Source of the DNA: HOT-345 sp963531535
GTDB lineage: Bacteria > Patescibacteriota > Gracilibacteria > Absconditabacterales > Absconditicoccaceae
Assembly: GCA_963531535.1 (NCBI GenBank)
Contig: CAUSGX010000002.1
Coordinates: forward strand, 44,496 to 108,495
DNA length: 64,000 nt
Reading direction: 5' to 3'
Shown: positions 42,734-54,432 of the stretch, piece by piece
Layout of the letters: each line of letters opens with the position of its first letter
Numbering within the stretch: position 1 is the stretch's first letter
Notes under the pieces: model-generated
The model's input: only the letters and a program-made list of their open reading frames with translations
Told to the model about the DNA's origin: nothing
The model's database searches: none
Translations under genes and position numbers: made by a program

Positions 42734-43804
42734 ATGGCAAACACAAACAATCAAGCACTCAAGGAAGCATTTATGAATATTGAGAAACAGTTCTGAAAAG
42801 GAGCAATTATGAAAATGTGAGACAATGCTAACGTTGGATTAGTTAACACTTCGCACAGTGGATCTTACGTTTTGGATCTGATTCTTGGAGGTGGATATCC
42901 AGAGGGAAGAGTGATTGAAATTTATGGACCAGAATCATCTGGAAAAACTACTATTGCGCTTCATGCAATTGCAGAAATGCAAAAAAGAGGTGAAACCGCG
43001 GCTTTTATTGATGCGGAGCATGCACTAGATCCTCATTATGCAAGAACACTAGGTGTAAACACTGATGAATTGATCCTATCTCAGCCAGATTACGGAGAGC
43101 AAGCACTTCAAATCGCTGAGGAGCTTGCAAAAACAGGAGCTGTAAAGCTTATCGTTATTGACTCAGTAGCTGCACTTGTGCCAAGAGCAGAGGTTGAAGG
43201 AGATATGGGGGATTCTTATATGGGGCTTCAGGCTCGTATGATGTCTCAAGGGCTTAGAAAGCTTACTTCAGTCCTAGCAAAAACAGGTACTATGTGTATC
43301 TTTATCAATCAGATTAGAATGAAAATCTGAATCATGTTTGGAAATCCTGAGACAACAACTGGAGGAAATGCTCTTAAGTTCTTTGCTTCTCAGAGAATTG
43401 AAATCAGAAAAGGAGATAAAATCATGGAAGATAAAGAACAGGTTTGATATTTTGCAAAGATCAAAATCGCAAAAAATAAGATTTTCGCGCCATTTAAGAC
43501 TGCTGAACTTCCTATCAAGTGGCAGGTTGGATATGATAAGATTACTGATATTATTGAGGCTTCTTTGATTTTGAAATTGATTTCTAAAGCGGGAGCATTC
43601 TATACTGTTGGATCTGAAAAACTCCAGTGAAAGGAAAAACTTTCAAAATATCTTGAATCTCAAGAAAAAGTAAGACAACAGCTAGAAACTGAGATCCAAA
43701 ATAAAATTAAAGATATGAGAATGGGTAAAAAGGTACTTGATGATGAGGCATTGAGTAGTATGGAAACTATTATAGATGAGGAGACACAAGAAATAGAAGG
43801 ATAG
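42734..43804 (+). CDS. recA: Recombinase RecA
   Basis: Strand-exchange protein and SOS co-protease; 356 aa. It has Walker A GPESSGKT at residues 65-72, FIDAEHALDP, LIVIDSVAALVPRAEVEGD, QARMMSQGLRKLTS, FINQIRMKIGIMFGNPETT and GGNALKFFASQRIEIRKG. UGA encodes at least five glycines (QFGKG, KMGDN, KIGIM, QVGYF, LQGKE). The acidic C-terminal tail is present. No Shine-Dalgarno sequence is seen before ATG. Confidence 0.98.
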
Positions 43805-43882
43805 TTTTTCATTATATACACAATGTACGAAATACATAAGGAGTAAAAATTATATAAGATTTCTACTTTTAAAAAGAAAAAA

Positions 43883-43955
43883 AGATGAGAATAGCTTTTC
43901 TCATCTAAAAAAATAAAATCATAGATTAAAAAAAGCAGTATTACTGCTTTTTTTT
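43883..43955. terminator. Two hairpins between convergent recA and comEC
   Basis: AGATGAGAA/TTCTCATCT (43883-43906) has its T-run on the minus strand. AGCAGT-att-ACTGCT (43935-43949) is flanked by A-run and T-run, overlaps the comEC stop, and can work both ways. Confidence 0.8.
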
Positions 43956-45470
43956 AGTTATCAAATAACAACAAATCAGGATCCCAATTATCAATCAGGC
44001 AAATAAATATTTTATTAGAAGATTTTCAATACTAATCTTAAAAGAAAACTGATTTGCGAGCTCTGAACAATAATAAATAAATTCTAAGAGCCGTTGAATT
44101 GGATATTTTAGTCGATTCCAGTCAGTTAGTTTAATCAAAATTGCACTGATAAATCCTCAGATTGTGACTAAAGGCACGAGTGGAACAATGATAAGATTTA
44201 TTACAATTCAGCTGAGATTTGTTGTTCCAATGAAAAAGAGCAGAACTGGTAAAGTTCCAATGCTCGCTCAGAGCGTAGGAATTCAGTAATTTTTCAAAAA
44301 AGAAGAGAGAAATCTGAAGCCAGATTTTTTTTCTTTTTGATTTTTTTCTTCGTTGTTTTCTCTGCTAAAAACCTCACTCAAAATTATAATTCCTATCAAA
44401 GCTCAGAAACTCAATAAAAATCCAAGATCATATAGAAGGAAATACGGGTTATAGCACAGCATTAGTACAAAAGCGTATTTCAAAAGCCTCCAAATCTGGA
44501 CTTCCCTTCCCCAAAATAGTGCTAGCAACGAAAGAACACTCATAATCAGTGCTCTGATAACACTTGAATCATTCCCCGCTAAAATTGCAAAGAAAATAAC
44601 TCCCAAGATGATAAAAGCATTTCTTATATAAAAAGGCATCCAAAAAAGGATTGCTCCTAGAAAAACGACAATCATCACAAGATTTCCTCAGCTCACAGCA
44701 ATGATATGGACAATTCAACTATCAATAAAGCTCTGATAGTCTTTCTTAGGAAGCTGTGATTTATCTCAAATCAGCATCGCGAGCAGGAGCCCTCAGTTCC
44801 TATCTGGAAAAAGAGAAGAAATCAGATTTTTTAGACGTAACCTCGTATCTTGAATAAGCTTCTCAAAGCTAGAAATCGAGGTCTCTTTTTCTAAAATAAC
44901 TGAAAAATTGGAATAGAGACTACCATGATAACCTTTCATGAGGAGCCACTTATCGTAGTTAAATTGGTAGTCAAAAAATCACGAGAGAGAAAATCAGCTT
45001 TCTGAGTTCTGTTTTGAGAATTGACTGTAGGTGTTTGCGAGATCGAGCGGTTTATATTTTGCTCAGATCTGGTAGGTCTTTCAGATTTCTAACAATTGCT
45101 CTGATTTGAGGAGATAATTTTTTCAATCCGATGATGCTACGAGGTAGGTATCAGGCTTTGTTTGCTCAGAAATAAGGTAGTTTCAGAGGAGCGTTGCTCG
45201 TTGCGAAGATTTCGATTGAGCTTTAAGGTGAAAAAAATCTGAACTGATCTCAGGAGCTATTCTAAACCAGAAAATAAGACAGCTTGCATTTGCCAGTAGA
45301 AATGCTCAGCTTAAAAGAAGCAGTTGTTTTTTTAGTGAAAATTTTCTTTTTTTCATTATTCGGCTTCCCGTTATGAGGATCCCCAAAAGCATAAAAAAAA
45401 CAAGCCCCCAGAAAAAGAGTTGGAAGCTTGTAAGAATAAGAATAAAAAATGCGAAACAAATAATAAACAT
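43941..45470 (-). CDS. comEC: ComEC/Rec2 DNA-uptake channel protein, short form
   Basis: Inner-membrane channel for transforming DNA. It is 509 aa. Two N-terminal hydrophobic segments and an OB-like soluble part are followed by the Competence domain with SGIVHIIAVSGGNLVMIV, FFAILAGNDSSVIRALIMS and PTLGASIGTLPVLLFFIG. The protein stops shortly after the Competence domain, so the C-terminal metallo-beta-lactamase domain of larger ComEC proteins is missing. Numerous UGA glycines are bridged. An AAATCWGATTT copy is at 44819. It follows the 164-aa gene by 24 bp. Confidence 0.9.
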
Positions 45471-45494
45471 TTTCTACTCTCATAGGTCTAAAAT

Positions 45495-45989
45495 CTAGTG
45501 ACGAACAGTTCAAAAAGTGTTTACAACTCCAGTTGGAGTTTCATTAGGAGTTTGTGTTTGTTCTGCCTGAACGTTAGTTGGCTGGGTTGTAGTTTCAGGA
45601 TTTACAACAGTTACACTCTGCAAAAATGCGATTACTTGGCTAAGATTATTTTCCAAGATTGCGACTCTATTTTGAAGGCTAACTACTTCAGCTTGTAGTG
45701 AAGGAGATTCCTCATCAGCAGAAAGGTTCCCCGCTCCTGTGTTTACGCTACTACCAGTAGTTACAAGGTTAGAATTCTGATCTTGTGTGGTTTGGACAGT
45801 GTTTACTTGATCTTCTACAAGATTTCCCTTGTGGTACTCACTTACAAAGCTTTCTTTAGTCGCAGCTGGCAAAACAGCGTTTAAAAATTGGGCTGCATGA
45901 TTTGGGTAGAAAAAACTTGCAATCCATAGCCCTAATACAACGAGCATCCAAAATAGAGTAGTGAAGAAAAGTGTTTTAAAGATTTTCAT
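45495..45989 (-). CDS. Single-pass membrane protein with coiled coil
   Basis: A 164-aa protein. The N-terminal transmembrane segment is TLFFTTLFWMLVVLGLWIASFF. After it come an Asn/Thr/Gln-rich spacer (VNTVQTTQDQNSN), a short coiled coil (LQAEVVSLQNRVAILENNLSQ) and a disordered Thr/Pro/Gln tail ending GTVRH after a UGA glycine at 45510. It lies between the pseudouridine synthase and comEC on the same strand. A competence role is possible by position only. Confidence 0.7.
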
Positions 45990-46011
45990 GATATTTTTTT
46001 AAGGATAAAAA

Positions 46012-46995
46012 CTAGTTCAGTGCTTCAAAATCTAATGGTTCAGGTGCCTCAAAGCTAAGCATCTTCCCATCTAAATCTTGAAACTGATACTTCCAACAGT
46101 GTAATAATTGTCTTTGAATATGCAACTGTTTATTTAAAATTCTATTGATTACTGGTTTCCCATAAATGAGATCTCATAAAACAGGATAATTCTCGCTAGA
46201 GAGATGAATTCTGATCTGATGCATTCTACCGCTGTAGAGCTTCACTTTAACGAGTGATATCTCTCATAAAAGAGGGTGCTTTTTACTCTTTACTAGCCGA
46301 CATTCAGTTTGTGAATCAAGACCATCACTCTCGTTAAGCTGCATCTGAGCCCTTGCAAATTTAGAGTTATATGTTTTTTCAATAGCCTTATCAATCATCA
46401 AATGCTTTGGAAACTTTCCAGCCACATAGGTCAAATAGTTTTTACTAATTGCTCTTTCTCTAATAATGCGATTGATATATTGTAGTGCTTCATAATTTTT
46501 CGCAGCGATCAAGACTCCTGACGTATCTTTATCAAGTCTATATCCAAAAGAGGGCTTAAAAACCTGATTTTTGTTGGTATATCATTGGTTTTCACAGTAT
46601 CGCTCAAGATAGTCATTCATGCAAAGATCATTCCAGTGCTTATTGCTCGGATGAAGCACAATCCCAGCTGGTTTATTGAATACGAGCCAATTTTCATCCT
46701 CATACAAAATCCAAGTGTAAAGCTCGTCAATATCAATTTTCTTGAGTTTTCTTTCTTTTTGGCTCAGCATTAGATTTTTATCTTTCTTTCCCAAGAGTTC
46801 CTCTGAAAATTCCAAAATATCTCAGAGAGAGAGCCTGGTTTCTTCTTTAACTCTTTTCCCATTTAATCTGACTTCTCCTTTACGAATTCGAGAGTAGATG
46901 TCAGAAAGTCTTACTTGTGGATAGGGTTTACAGTATTTTCTCAAAAATCTATCACATCTTTGATTCGCTTGATTTTCGTTGATAGTGATTTGCAT
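46012..46995 (-). CDS. RluA-family pseudouridine synthase
   Basis: Isomerises specific rRNA or tRNA uridines; 327 aa. An N-terminal S4-like RNA-binding part (RCDRFLRKYCKPYPQVRL, IRKGEVRLNGKRV) is followed by the catalytic domain with VFNKPAGIVLHPSN, YRLDKDTSGVLIAAKN (catalytic Asp in LDKDTSG; Tyr replaces the common His before RLD), and SGRMHQIRIHL. The RluC/RluD type is likely, but the target uridine is not known. It is the first gene of the rluA-like, 164-aa, comEC unit. Confidence 0.92.
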
Positions 46996-47152
46996 TGCCT
47001 TTACTAGCGACTAAAACACCTCATAGTCTATGAAAAATCCCCTTTACTTCAAGCGAAAGTAAAAAATAAAATTACTGCAAAATAAAAACTTGATTTGTCA
47101 AGAGATAATCCTATAAAAGACAAAAAAAATCTGACTTTTATCTTTTTTTAAC

Positions 47153-47158
47153 TATACT
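47153..47158 (+). promoter_or_regulatory. -10 box for the 1529-aa gene
   Basis: TATACT, 38 nt before the ATG at 47197, without a convincing -35. An AAATCTGACTT near-palindrome (47128-47138) lies just upstream. Confidence 0.45.
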
Positions 47159-47196
47159 TATTCTAAAGACTTTTTATCTTGTTGTAGCGTTTCAAA

Positions 47197-50100
47197 ATGG
47201 CAAAAAAAAATGGAAACGGAACCCCTCGTTCTCCACACGAATCTGCGTACAAATCTCCAGAGAATAGAGCTCTACTTTGAGCGAATCTTTTGCCAGTAGT
47301 TCAAGATCTCTTTAATGCCCTTAGATCTCCAGATCCAACGCAAAATATTGATGCATTTACCAGTGATCTGGAAACTAAAATTGATGTGAATGCCGATAGA
47401 GGAATTCTTAATCAGATTTCTGCTACAAATGCTATTAATTTTTCATTCCTCTCTACCGAGGTGATTCACTTAGATGAAATTAAAACGAGTGATCTGACAA
47501 ATATCCCTGGTCTTCAGGATCCAAATCTACTTCGTACTTTTGAAACCGCATTAGTCAAGCTGATCAAAAATAAGCTCTGATCTACTGTGCCATGAGCGGT
47601 AAAAAGGCCTTTTAACCAAGCAATCAGCTACCATACTACTTTGATCCCATTGATCAATGCTATTGAGCAGTTCGCAGATACCTTCAACAAAGAATCAGAG
47701 AAAAATGACTATAAAAAGCTGATTTCAGATTTTAAGTTTACCTACGAAGATATCAGGCAATCATTAGCATCAGAGTGATTTGATACTTCAGCTTTGCAAA
47801 CTGCAAACTTTCAGTCACGAACTCCAGACCAAAAGAAACTTTTTGATACAATGTTGAGTAGAACTGTAGTCAAAAGGCTCCAAAACCGTGTGAACCTCAT
47901 GGATAGACTTATTACTGATACGAAAGATGTTTTCAATAATGTCTTGCCTCCATTTCATGTGATTTTTAATCAGTATCCTTTTGATAGGGAGCAGTTAAAA
48001 GCCAAATATCCAAATGAATTCCAGGATATTGAGCAGATGGAAACTCAACTCTCTACAGAAGAATCAGAAGAAGGTCGCAAGCTCTTAAGTGCACAAATTG
48101 AGCAAAAATTTCGAGAAATATATCTTCATGACTTACAGATTTCGAAACCAATATTAGCTAATACTTTACAGAAACTTTATACTCATCAGTTTGATTTCTC
48201 TACATTAACAGCAGTAGAATCTTCAGGACTCTTTTCTGAAGTTGCAAAAATGAGACTTGAGCAAATGCTTTCTGATACTCAAATCAGAGAGATATTTGAC
48301 CTTAATGTTGCAAATTTTGAACACTTTTTTATGAATCTTTTTGATTTGAATAGTTCAAATTTGCAAATTGGAAGATATAGCTTCCCGATACAAAAAACTG
48401 TTCTTGGTGGAGCGAGATGATCTCTCACTTCTCCGTGGGATATGCTCAGCGAGAAAGATCTACCTCTTGAATTTAGTATCTCAGGACTTAATAGCGATCA
48501 AATCAGTATAGAAAACCGTCAAATGATTCAAAAACTTTTCAAAAACCAGATTTCTGATGACTTAGATTCTGTAGTGTTAAAGGGGAAAGAAATTTGAAAA
48601 CTGATATATCTCTATTTGATGGGAAAGTGAGATATTTTGGATATCTATAATCCGAGAAATGCGAAGCCACTCCTCGATACATTTACTGGAAAAACTGATG
48701 TAGACCCAAATAAACCATCAATCTATAACTCTACCCCGGAAAAACCAGATAATCAAGAGAAAATAAATGAACAAAAAGAAGATGGATCGCCCCTAGAAAA
48801 AGTTTTCTCAGCTCGAGATGCTATGGCAGGAGAAAAAACGGAAGATCCAGATCATGGGCTTAGACCTTGAGCTATAATTTATCTTTCAAAGGATGAAAGT
48901 CTTTTGCCTCCATATGGAGATCCAAGTAAGAAGTGGCTTAGAGCAGAGATCACCAGTGTCGATCTCGATGAGGTAGATCCAAAAATTACGGTAAAGTTTT
49001 ACGGAACTGAAACATCGCTTTGAGAAGAAGAAGGGACAGAGGCTGTCTTTAATCAAGACAGGTTTAAAGTTCTGACTTCCAGGGGAGGAGAAGCTCAGCT
49101 TTCTATAGATTCTATCAGACTTCTCAGTGCAAAAAAAACTTTTAAAGAAGCTCAGGAAGCCTTGTCTAAAGCAGGTATCGAACCACAGATTCTTGAGCAA
49201 ATGCAGTTTGAAAATGGGAAGTTTGTTATGGATGTAATTGATGAAAACTGAAAAGCGAGCAAGCAAGAGGTAAGCTATCTCACAACTACTGATGAAGTTC
49301 CAGATCCAAACAGTTCTGCGATGAAAAAAAATCCTGTAATCTATAAAATCAAGCCGAATGCTGATGGAACAGTTACGGTTGAGTCAAATTTACTGGATAT
49401 GGAGTGAGAAAAGAAGAGATATGAGAGAAAGATGTCGTATTCAGATTTCCTGCTTTTCCTCAATGAAAAAAATCTAACACCAAAAACTGAAAAACAGGCT
49501 GAAGCTGATCAAAAAGCATTTGAGGACATCCCTTCCACTACCAAGAGAAATTGGAAGCGGGTTAGTGTGCAGTCTATGATCTACAGTATCAAAAATGTCT
49601 GGAAAAATCTGACCTCAAAGATTGATGAATATTATAAGGAACAGGATGAAGCTTGTCTTGATTGGTTAGTATCAAGTGTTGGAATTTATAAAATGGTAGG
49701 TAATAGCCTCTCTTGGATTCCATCGGTAAAATCTGCTGCAGATAAACTCCATTATGATCAACTTTCAAAAGCTGAAAAAAATACTCGAAAGTCTATCGAA
49801 GATTGGATTTGAAAGTTTAAGGGTATGCAGGATTTTTCGGCCTTGTTTGAAACTGGGGTTGATAATCCAAGTGGGATGACCATTGATAGTGCGATTGGGA
49901 AGGGAAATACGCTCAAAAAAATCCTTCTCAGTGGGAAAAGTGTCGTTGAGGATAGTGGTTTGAGGCCAATTATGGCTGCAGCAATGATAGCTAATATTAG
50001 GCAAGGAAAAGGGCTTTACCGCTGACTTTCAAATTATGATAATCAGGGGCTTTGGGTAAAATGTCTTCTTGGAGATCAGCATCATCAAAGATATATGAAG

Positions 50101-51786
50101 ATGAGGCAAGATGTGCTTGATAGGATTAAGAAACCAGGAACTCCAGACGCTGATCAGCTTCAAGATAGACTCAAAAAATCTGAAATCGACTATATTGTAA
50201 ATAATATCAATAATGCTAATGGAGGTCAGGATTTCGGATCTGTAAATGATGGAAATAAGCAAGTGCTCAAACAGCTTTATTCATCAAATTTTGCATCAGA
50301 ACTTAATAATGCAGCAGATGAAGTCTTTTGAAAGAAGTCGATTGATGGTGCATACAGTAAAATTACACACAATAACTTTAATCTCGCTGCATGAGATTTT
50401 AAAAGATTTATTAAATCCAGTAGAATTGAGTCAGCCCTTGCAAATCTCAAAAAAATGGGAGATCTTGCAAAAAGTGAACAACATAAGGACCAGCTCAAAA
50501 TGGCACTTTCCTATATCACTTTGAGTGGTATAATGAATAGATATGGGGATAAAAGTGTGAGAAAGTGGTTTGATGCACTCGCAAGAACGTACATGGTGCC
50601 AACTGCGTTTTTTGCGAAAAAACGAGAAAATCAACATAATGCGTGGCATCTTTTAGATAAGGTAAATGCTGTGCCGCCCTTTAGAGAGGCTATGAAATCT
50701 AAGGAAGCGATAACTGAAAATTGACCAGCTCAAAAGAGTCTTCAGGAATCAGATTTTTCAATGAATGCTCAATCAGTTGAATACTGAGCTCTCTTGGATA
50801 AGCTTCGAGCTTGGTGGGGAAAAAATTCAAAGGAGATTGATGAGTACTTTCTTGGTCTCAAGAGTCAATGATCTTCTACAGATCCTATTGAGAGGAAAGT
50901 GCAAGATCAATACCGAGAACCTAATAGAGATAATATCGATAATGATTGGGCTCAAAATTCTGCTATTACAGGAAATTATGCACTTCTGGCTTCGCCGGCA
51001 GTGATTGAACAGAATAAAAGTTATGATAGAGATGGGTTTCGTGGACAGAGTATTGATGAAAAAAATGATAAAGCAGATTTTCGAAATAAAATTCGTTCTT
51101 CCCTTGAGAGTGCAGAGAGTATGGGGCCAGAATTCTTCCTTAGGCAGTTCCTGGTTTGGTTTAAGGATGATGGTTTTTCGCCAACAAATTATCCAGAGAT
51201 TGTTTCTTGGATATATACAGCAAAAGCAGTTGCGGAAAAGGCAAAAAATAAAAATGCTGATTTATCTTTTAGAATGCCAGGAAAAGAAAGTGATATAGTG
51301 CCTATCAAATCATCTTATTCCAAAGATGACGCCAAAAATTTGCTCTATTATCTTTTTAAGGGAAATGTGCTGAATTCTAGGGGATATCCTCCTCCAACTG
51401 AATTTGAAAAAGTGCTGGACTTCTTTGTCAGGTATTTTACTGATAATCTGAATAAAATTAACGATAACGTACTAGCCTCAGTTTTTTCTGAGAGCGATCT
51501 TAAAGCATGAGAAGCCAAAAAATATTCACTCGTTCCTCGGGATGAATATAATGCAAAAGTTGATAAAAATTCGCTTGAGAATTTTGGAAACACAGATAAA
51601 AAAACATCTGATGAGGATAAACGAAAAGCGAGGTTTTATAAAGATGAAAATCTTTTCCTTAATTCAAAACTCGTTAGACTTGAAAAGGCACTGCTTGGAA
51701 AAAGAATCAATCCTCCAGTGCTTTCATGAGCTGATCAAAATATCTCAGCTGCTATCTTTAGTGATATGTATGGTGGAAATAGATAA
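47197..51786 (+). CDS. Giant cytoplasmic protein of unknown function
   Basis: A 1529-aa protein, one uninterrupted frame in code 25 with about twenty UGA glycines. There is no signal peptide: it starts MAKKNGNGTPRSPHESAYKS. Residues about 1-470 are helical (TFETALVKLIKNKL, DIEQMETQLSTEESEEGRK). About 480-545 are disordered and acidic. About 545-720 form a beta-rich part (WLRAEITSVDLDEVDPKITVKFYG; NPVIYKIKPNADGTVTVESN). The last 800 residues are again helical (KNTRKSIEDWIGKFKGMQDF, FFLRQFLVWFKDDGFSP). No enzyme motif was recognised. It has its own promoter and terminator, so it is a single-gene unit. Large size in a small genome implies an important role, perhaps structural (inference). Confidence 0.85.
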
Positions 51787-51805
51787 AAACAAAAAAAACT
51801 GAAAA

Positions 51806-51840
51806 AAGAATCTTCTCTTTCCTTTGAAGGTTCTTTTTCT
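51806..51840 (+). terminator. Terminator after the 1529-aa gene
   Basis: AAGAATCTTC and GAAGGTTCTT (one T-G pair) around TCTTTCCTTT, followed by TTTCT. Confidence 0.7.
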
Positions 51841-51874
51841 TTATTTATCTAATCAGACTTCTCTAACCTTTCAC

Positions 51875-51902
51875 TTGCATTCTGCTAGCAAATAACTATA
51901 CT
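51875..51902 (+). promoter_or_regulatory. Promoter for secE-nusG-rplK-rplA
   Basis: TTGCAT (51875-51880), a 16-nt spacer, TATACT (51897-51902), 39 nt before secE. Confidence 0.7.
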
Positions 51903-51941
51903 CAAAATTAGCTTATTTTTTTATTGCTTATATGTTAAGAA

Positions 51942-52316
51942 ATGCTAGATTTTATCTATGATAGTCTTGATACTGTCAAAAAATTAAAGTTCCCTACATT
52001 CAAGCAAATTACGAGATTGACCCTTGGGATTTTTGCACTTGTGATTATTGCTGGGCTTTATCTTATCTTAGTGGATACGATTTTCTCTGATGGGTACAAG
52101 GGGTTTTATGCTTTGATGACAAATCAATCTCTAGACTCTCAGCAAACTAATGGAGGACTTATCTCAGGAGATACTAATACTTTCTCTGGAATTGATCTTT
52201 CGAATATCCAAACAGAAGTTATATCATGAACTGCAGAAACTGGAGCTCAGGAAGCTTGAGTCGCTCAAGTGGCTGAGTCTACTGAATCTGTTCAAACTAC
52301 AGGAACTCAAAACTAG
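51942..52316 (+). CDS. secE: Preprotein translocase subunit SecE
   Basis: Clamp subunit of SecYEG; 124 aa. The amphipathic helix (DSLDTVKKLKFPTFKQITR) precedes the single transmembrane helix (LGIFALVIIAGLYLILVDTIF). The C-terminal extension after the membrane is Ser/Thr/Gln-rich and holds UGA glycines (VISGTAE). Identity rests mainly on the topology and on the position directly before nusG. Confidence 0.88.
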
Positions 52317-52358
52317 TACTATTAACACTAAATAAAATCAGTTTTATCTATTCTTTTT

Positions 52359-52946
52359 ATGCTTATGCAAAAAGAGGTAAATACCAATGAAATAAAAAAA
52401 CAAATTGAGGACAATACCTATAGATGGTATGTGCTTAGTGTAACTTCTGGTCAAGAAGCACTTGTAATTGAAAATCTTCAGGAAAGAGTAAATAAGCAAG
52501 GGCTATCAGAGGATGTTGTTGATTATCTGAGCCCACTTGTGAGTGAGGTTGTGATGAAAAAATGAGAAAAGGTAGTCAGACAAAAAAAACTCTACCCTGG
52601 ATATGTCTTCTTTAAGTCAAAGATGAATGATAAAATCTGGTATGTTGTGAGAAATACACCAGGTGTGAGACTTATTGTTGGGGCTGAGACAAAGCCGATT
52701 CCTTTGACAGATGAAGAATTTGCTCAAATGCAAAGTCAAATCCAGCAAGCTCAGGAAAGATCAGAATTGACAATCCCTTATAAGGTTGGTGATGTAGTAC
52801 TTTTAAAACATTGAGATTTTAAAGGTATGAAATGAAATATTAAAGAAATTGATCCAGAAAAGTGAGTAATTGTAGTAAATGTTGAGATGCTTGGTAGACT
52901 CACTCCTGTGGCAATTGATGCCGATAAGGTAGAACTCACCAATTAG
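52359..52946 (+). CDS. nusG: Transcription elongation/antitermination factor NusG
   Basis: Binds RNA polymerase and couples it to ribosomes or Rho. It is 195 aa. The NGN domain has YRWYVLSVTSGQEALVIENL, KLYPGYVFFKSKM and VRNTPGVRLIVG. The KOW domain has YKVGDVVLLKHGDFKGMKGNI and ends in VEL. UGA supplies the KOW glycine in KHGDFKG. Two Met codons (52359, 52365) are possible starts. Confidence 0.96.
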
Positions 52947-52968
52947 TTATTTATCTCCTTGATAACCT

Positions 52969-53685
52969 ATGGAGAGAGAAAAAAAACTTGTATCACTTTG
53001 TTTGTGTATCTTGTTTGTAGCGTTTATTGTGGTATATTCATTGTTGTATCAGGTAAAGGGGCAAGAACTCTTAGCCAAGATGCAGGCAGATTTGGAAAAA
53101 AAGACAATACAAACCTGAACAACACAAATATCCACAGGAGAAACTCAGATTTTCTCTTTGGAACTTGACAAAGTGAATACTGGCAGTAGCACTGCCGAAT
53201 TAACTTCGTGAGTGAATAACTCAAATATTGTGACTACTGGAGTTGATGCAAAGCCAGTAGTTGAGGAGCAAAATCAGAATGCTTCAACTGATGATGCTTC
53301 AAATCCTCAGGAACAAGAATTCCTTATGCTTTCAGGGACTGACCTTTACTTTTGAGTAGTGGATAGTTTTGAAAAGTTGGGACTTAATCCTGAATATATT
53401 CTGAAAGATCGTAGAGAAATCTATTATGCTTTCTTTGATAAAGAGCCTACAGATCTCAAAAAAACAGTCCAGAAGCTGGGTGGAAACATCTATGTGATGG
53501 CTACTGAATCTGAGATCCTAAAAAATGAGCTCTTTTGAAATAAGATTAGCTATATTAATCTTCCAGAATATAAAACAAAGCTTGTTGTGCTGCTTTTGGA
53601 AGTGGATCAGAAGTATCGATTGCTTCAGATACCATATTCAAAGTATCATACAAGCAAATCGTACTTAAAAACTTTATTTATCTAA
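52969..53685 (+). CDS. Membrane-anchored protein in the nusG-rplK interval
   Basis: A 238-aa protein. A transmembrane segment follows the basic start (KLVSLCLCILFVAFIVVYSLL). A Thr/Asn/Gln-rich spacer leads to a C-terminal globular domain (about 115-238) with EFLMLSGTDLYFGVVDSF, YILKDRREIYYAFFDKEP and LVVLLLEVDQKYRLLQIPYS. UGA glycines occur at four sites. It lies 22 bp after nusG and 13 bp before rplK, so it is part of the operon. No family was recognised. Confidence 0.75.
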
Positions 53686-53698
53686 TGTAAACAACATT

Positions 53699-54139
53699 AT
53701 GGCAAAAGTACAGAAAATTCTTAATATCGAAGTTCCAGCTGGAAAGGCTACTCCAACTCCACCGCTTGGACCTATGCTTGGAGCAAACGGAGTAAATATC
53801 GGACAATTTACAAAGGAATTTAACGAAAAGACTGCTGACTTGATGAAACAATTTGGTGGAATTGAAGTTAAGATCAAGGTAAAGTTGACGGTATTTGTAG
53901 ATAGAACTTTTACAATGGAAATTGGTGCGCCAATTACCTCAGGTCTTATTAAATGGAGAATAAGCCAAAACCTTGGTTCAGGAGAGCCAAACAAGAAAAA
54001 GATTGGAAAGCTGACTCTAGCTGATCTAGAAGCTATCTATGAACTTAAAAAATCAGATCTTAATGCTAATGACAAAGAAGCAGCATTCAAGATTATCGCT
54101 GGAACAGCAAGAAATATGGGAGTTGATGTTGAAATGTAA
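53699..54139 (+). CDS. rplK: 50S ribosomal protein L11
   Basis: Part of the GTPase-associated centre of the 50S subunit; 146 aa. It has PAGKATPTPPLGPMLGANGVNIGQFTKEFN at the N-terminus (read as consecutive short motifs), GLIKWRISQNLGSG replacing the common KAAGI..GS part, and the C-terminal IAGTARNMGVDVE. All fourteen glycines use GGN codons. ATG is preceded by ACAACATT, with no Shine-Dalgarno sequence. Confidence 0.97.
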   Translation: MAKVQKILNIEVPAGKATPTPPLGPMLGANGVNIGQFTKEFNEKTADLMKQFGGIEVKIKVKLTVFVDRTFTMEIGAPITSGLIKWRISQNLGSGEPNKKKIGKLTLADLEAIYELKKSDLNANDKEAAFKIIAGTARNMGVDVEM

Positions 54140-54176
54140 TCAGCATTTTATGCCTTTTGACTAATTACTATTTACT

Positions 54177-54368
54177 ATGAAGACACTTAAAAAGTATCTT
54201 CCCTACATTATCTCAATACTGATGATAGTGGCTGCGGGAATTGTGAAATGGCAATATAAACAGTCAAAACATGACTCATTTCGAGAACAAAGAGATCAGA
54301 GTATGAACAATCTCAAGGAATCATTAAGAAACCTTGGGTCTTGAAATACTACTGCGAGAGCAAAATAG
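54177..54368 (+). CDS. Small single-pass membrane protein between rplK and rplA
   Basis: A 63-aa protein (MKTLKKYLPYIISILMIVAAG, then a basic-acidic tail KQSKHDSFREQRDQSMNN ending GSGNTTARAK) with one UGA glycine. It starts 37 bp after rplK and ends 64 bp before rplA. Small size lowers confidence, but the transmembrane pattern and code-25 continuity support it. No function assigned. Confidence 0.6.
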
Positions 54369-54432
54369 CACTCGCTAACCGGGAGATACCTCGTATCGTT
54401 TGAACCGATTTTATTCTTATTCAATTACAATC

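Noticed and set aside
54384..54396. GATAC-ctc-GTATC hairpin before rplA as an L1 autoregulatory site
   Set aside because: It does not resemble the known L1-binding rRNA mimic, and a 5-bp stem with a 3-base loop is expected by chance.
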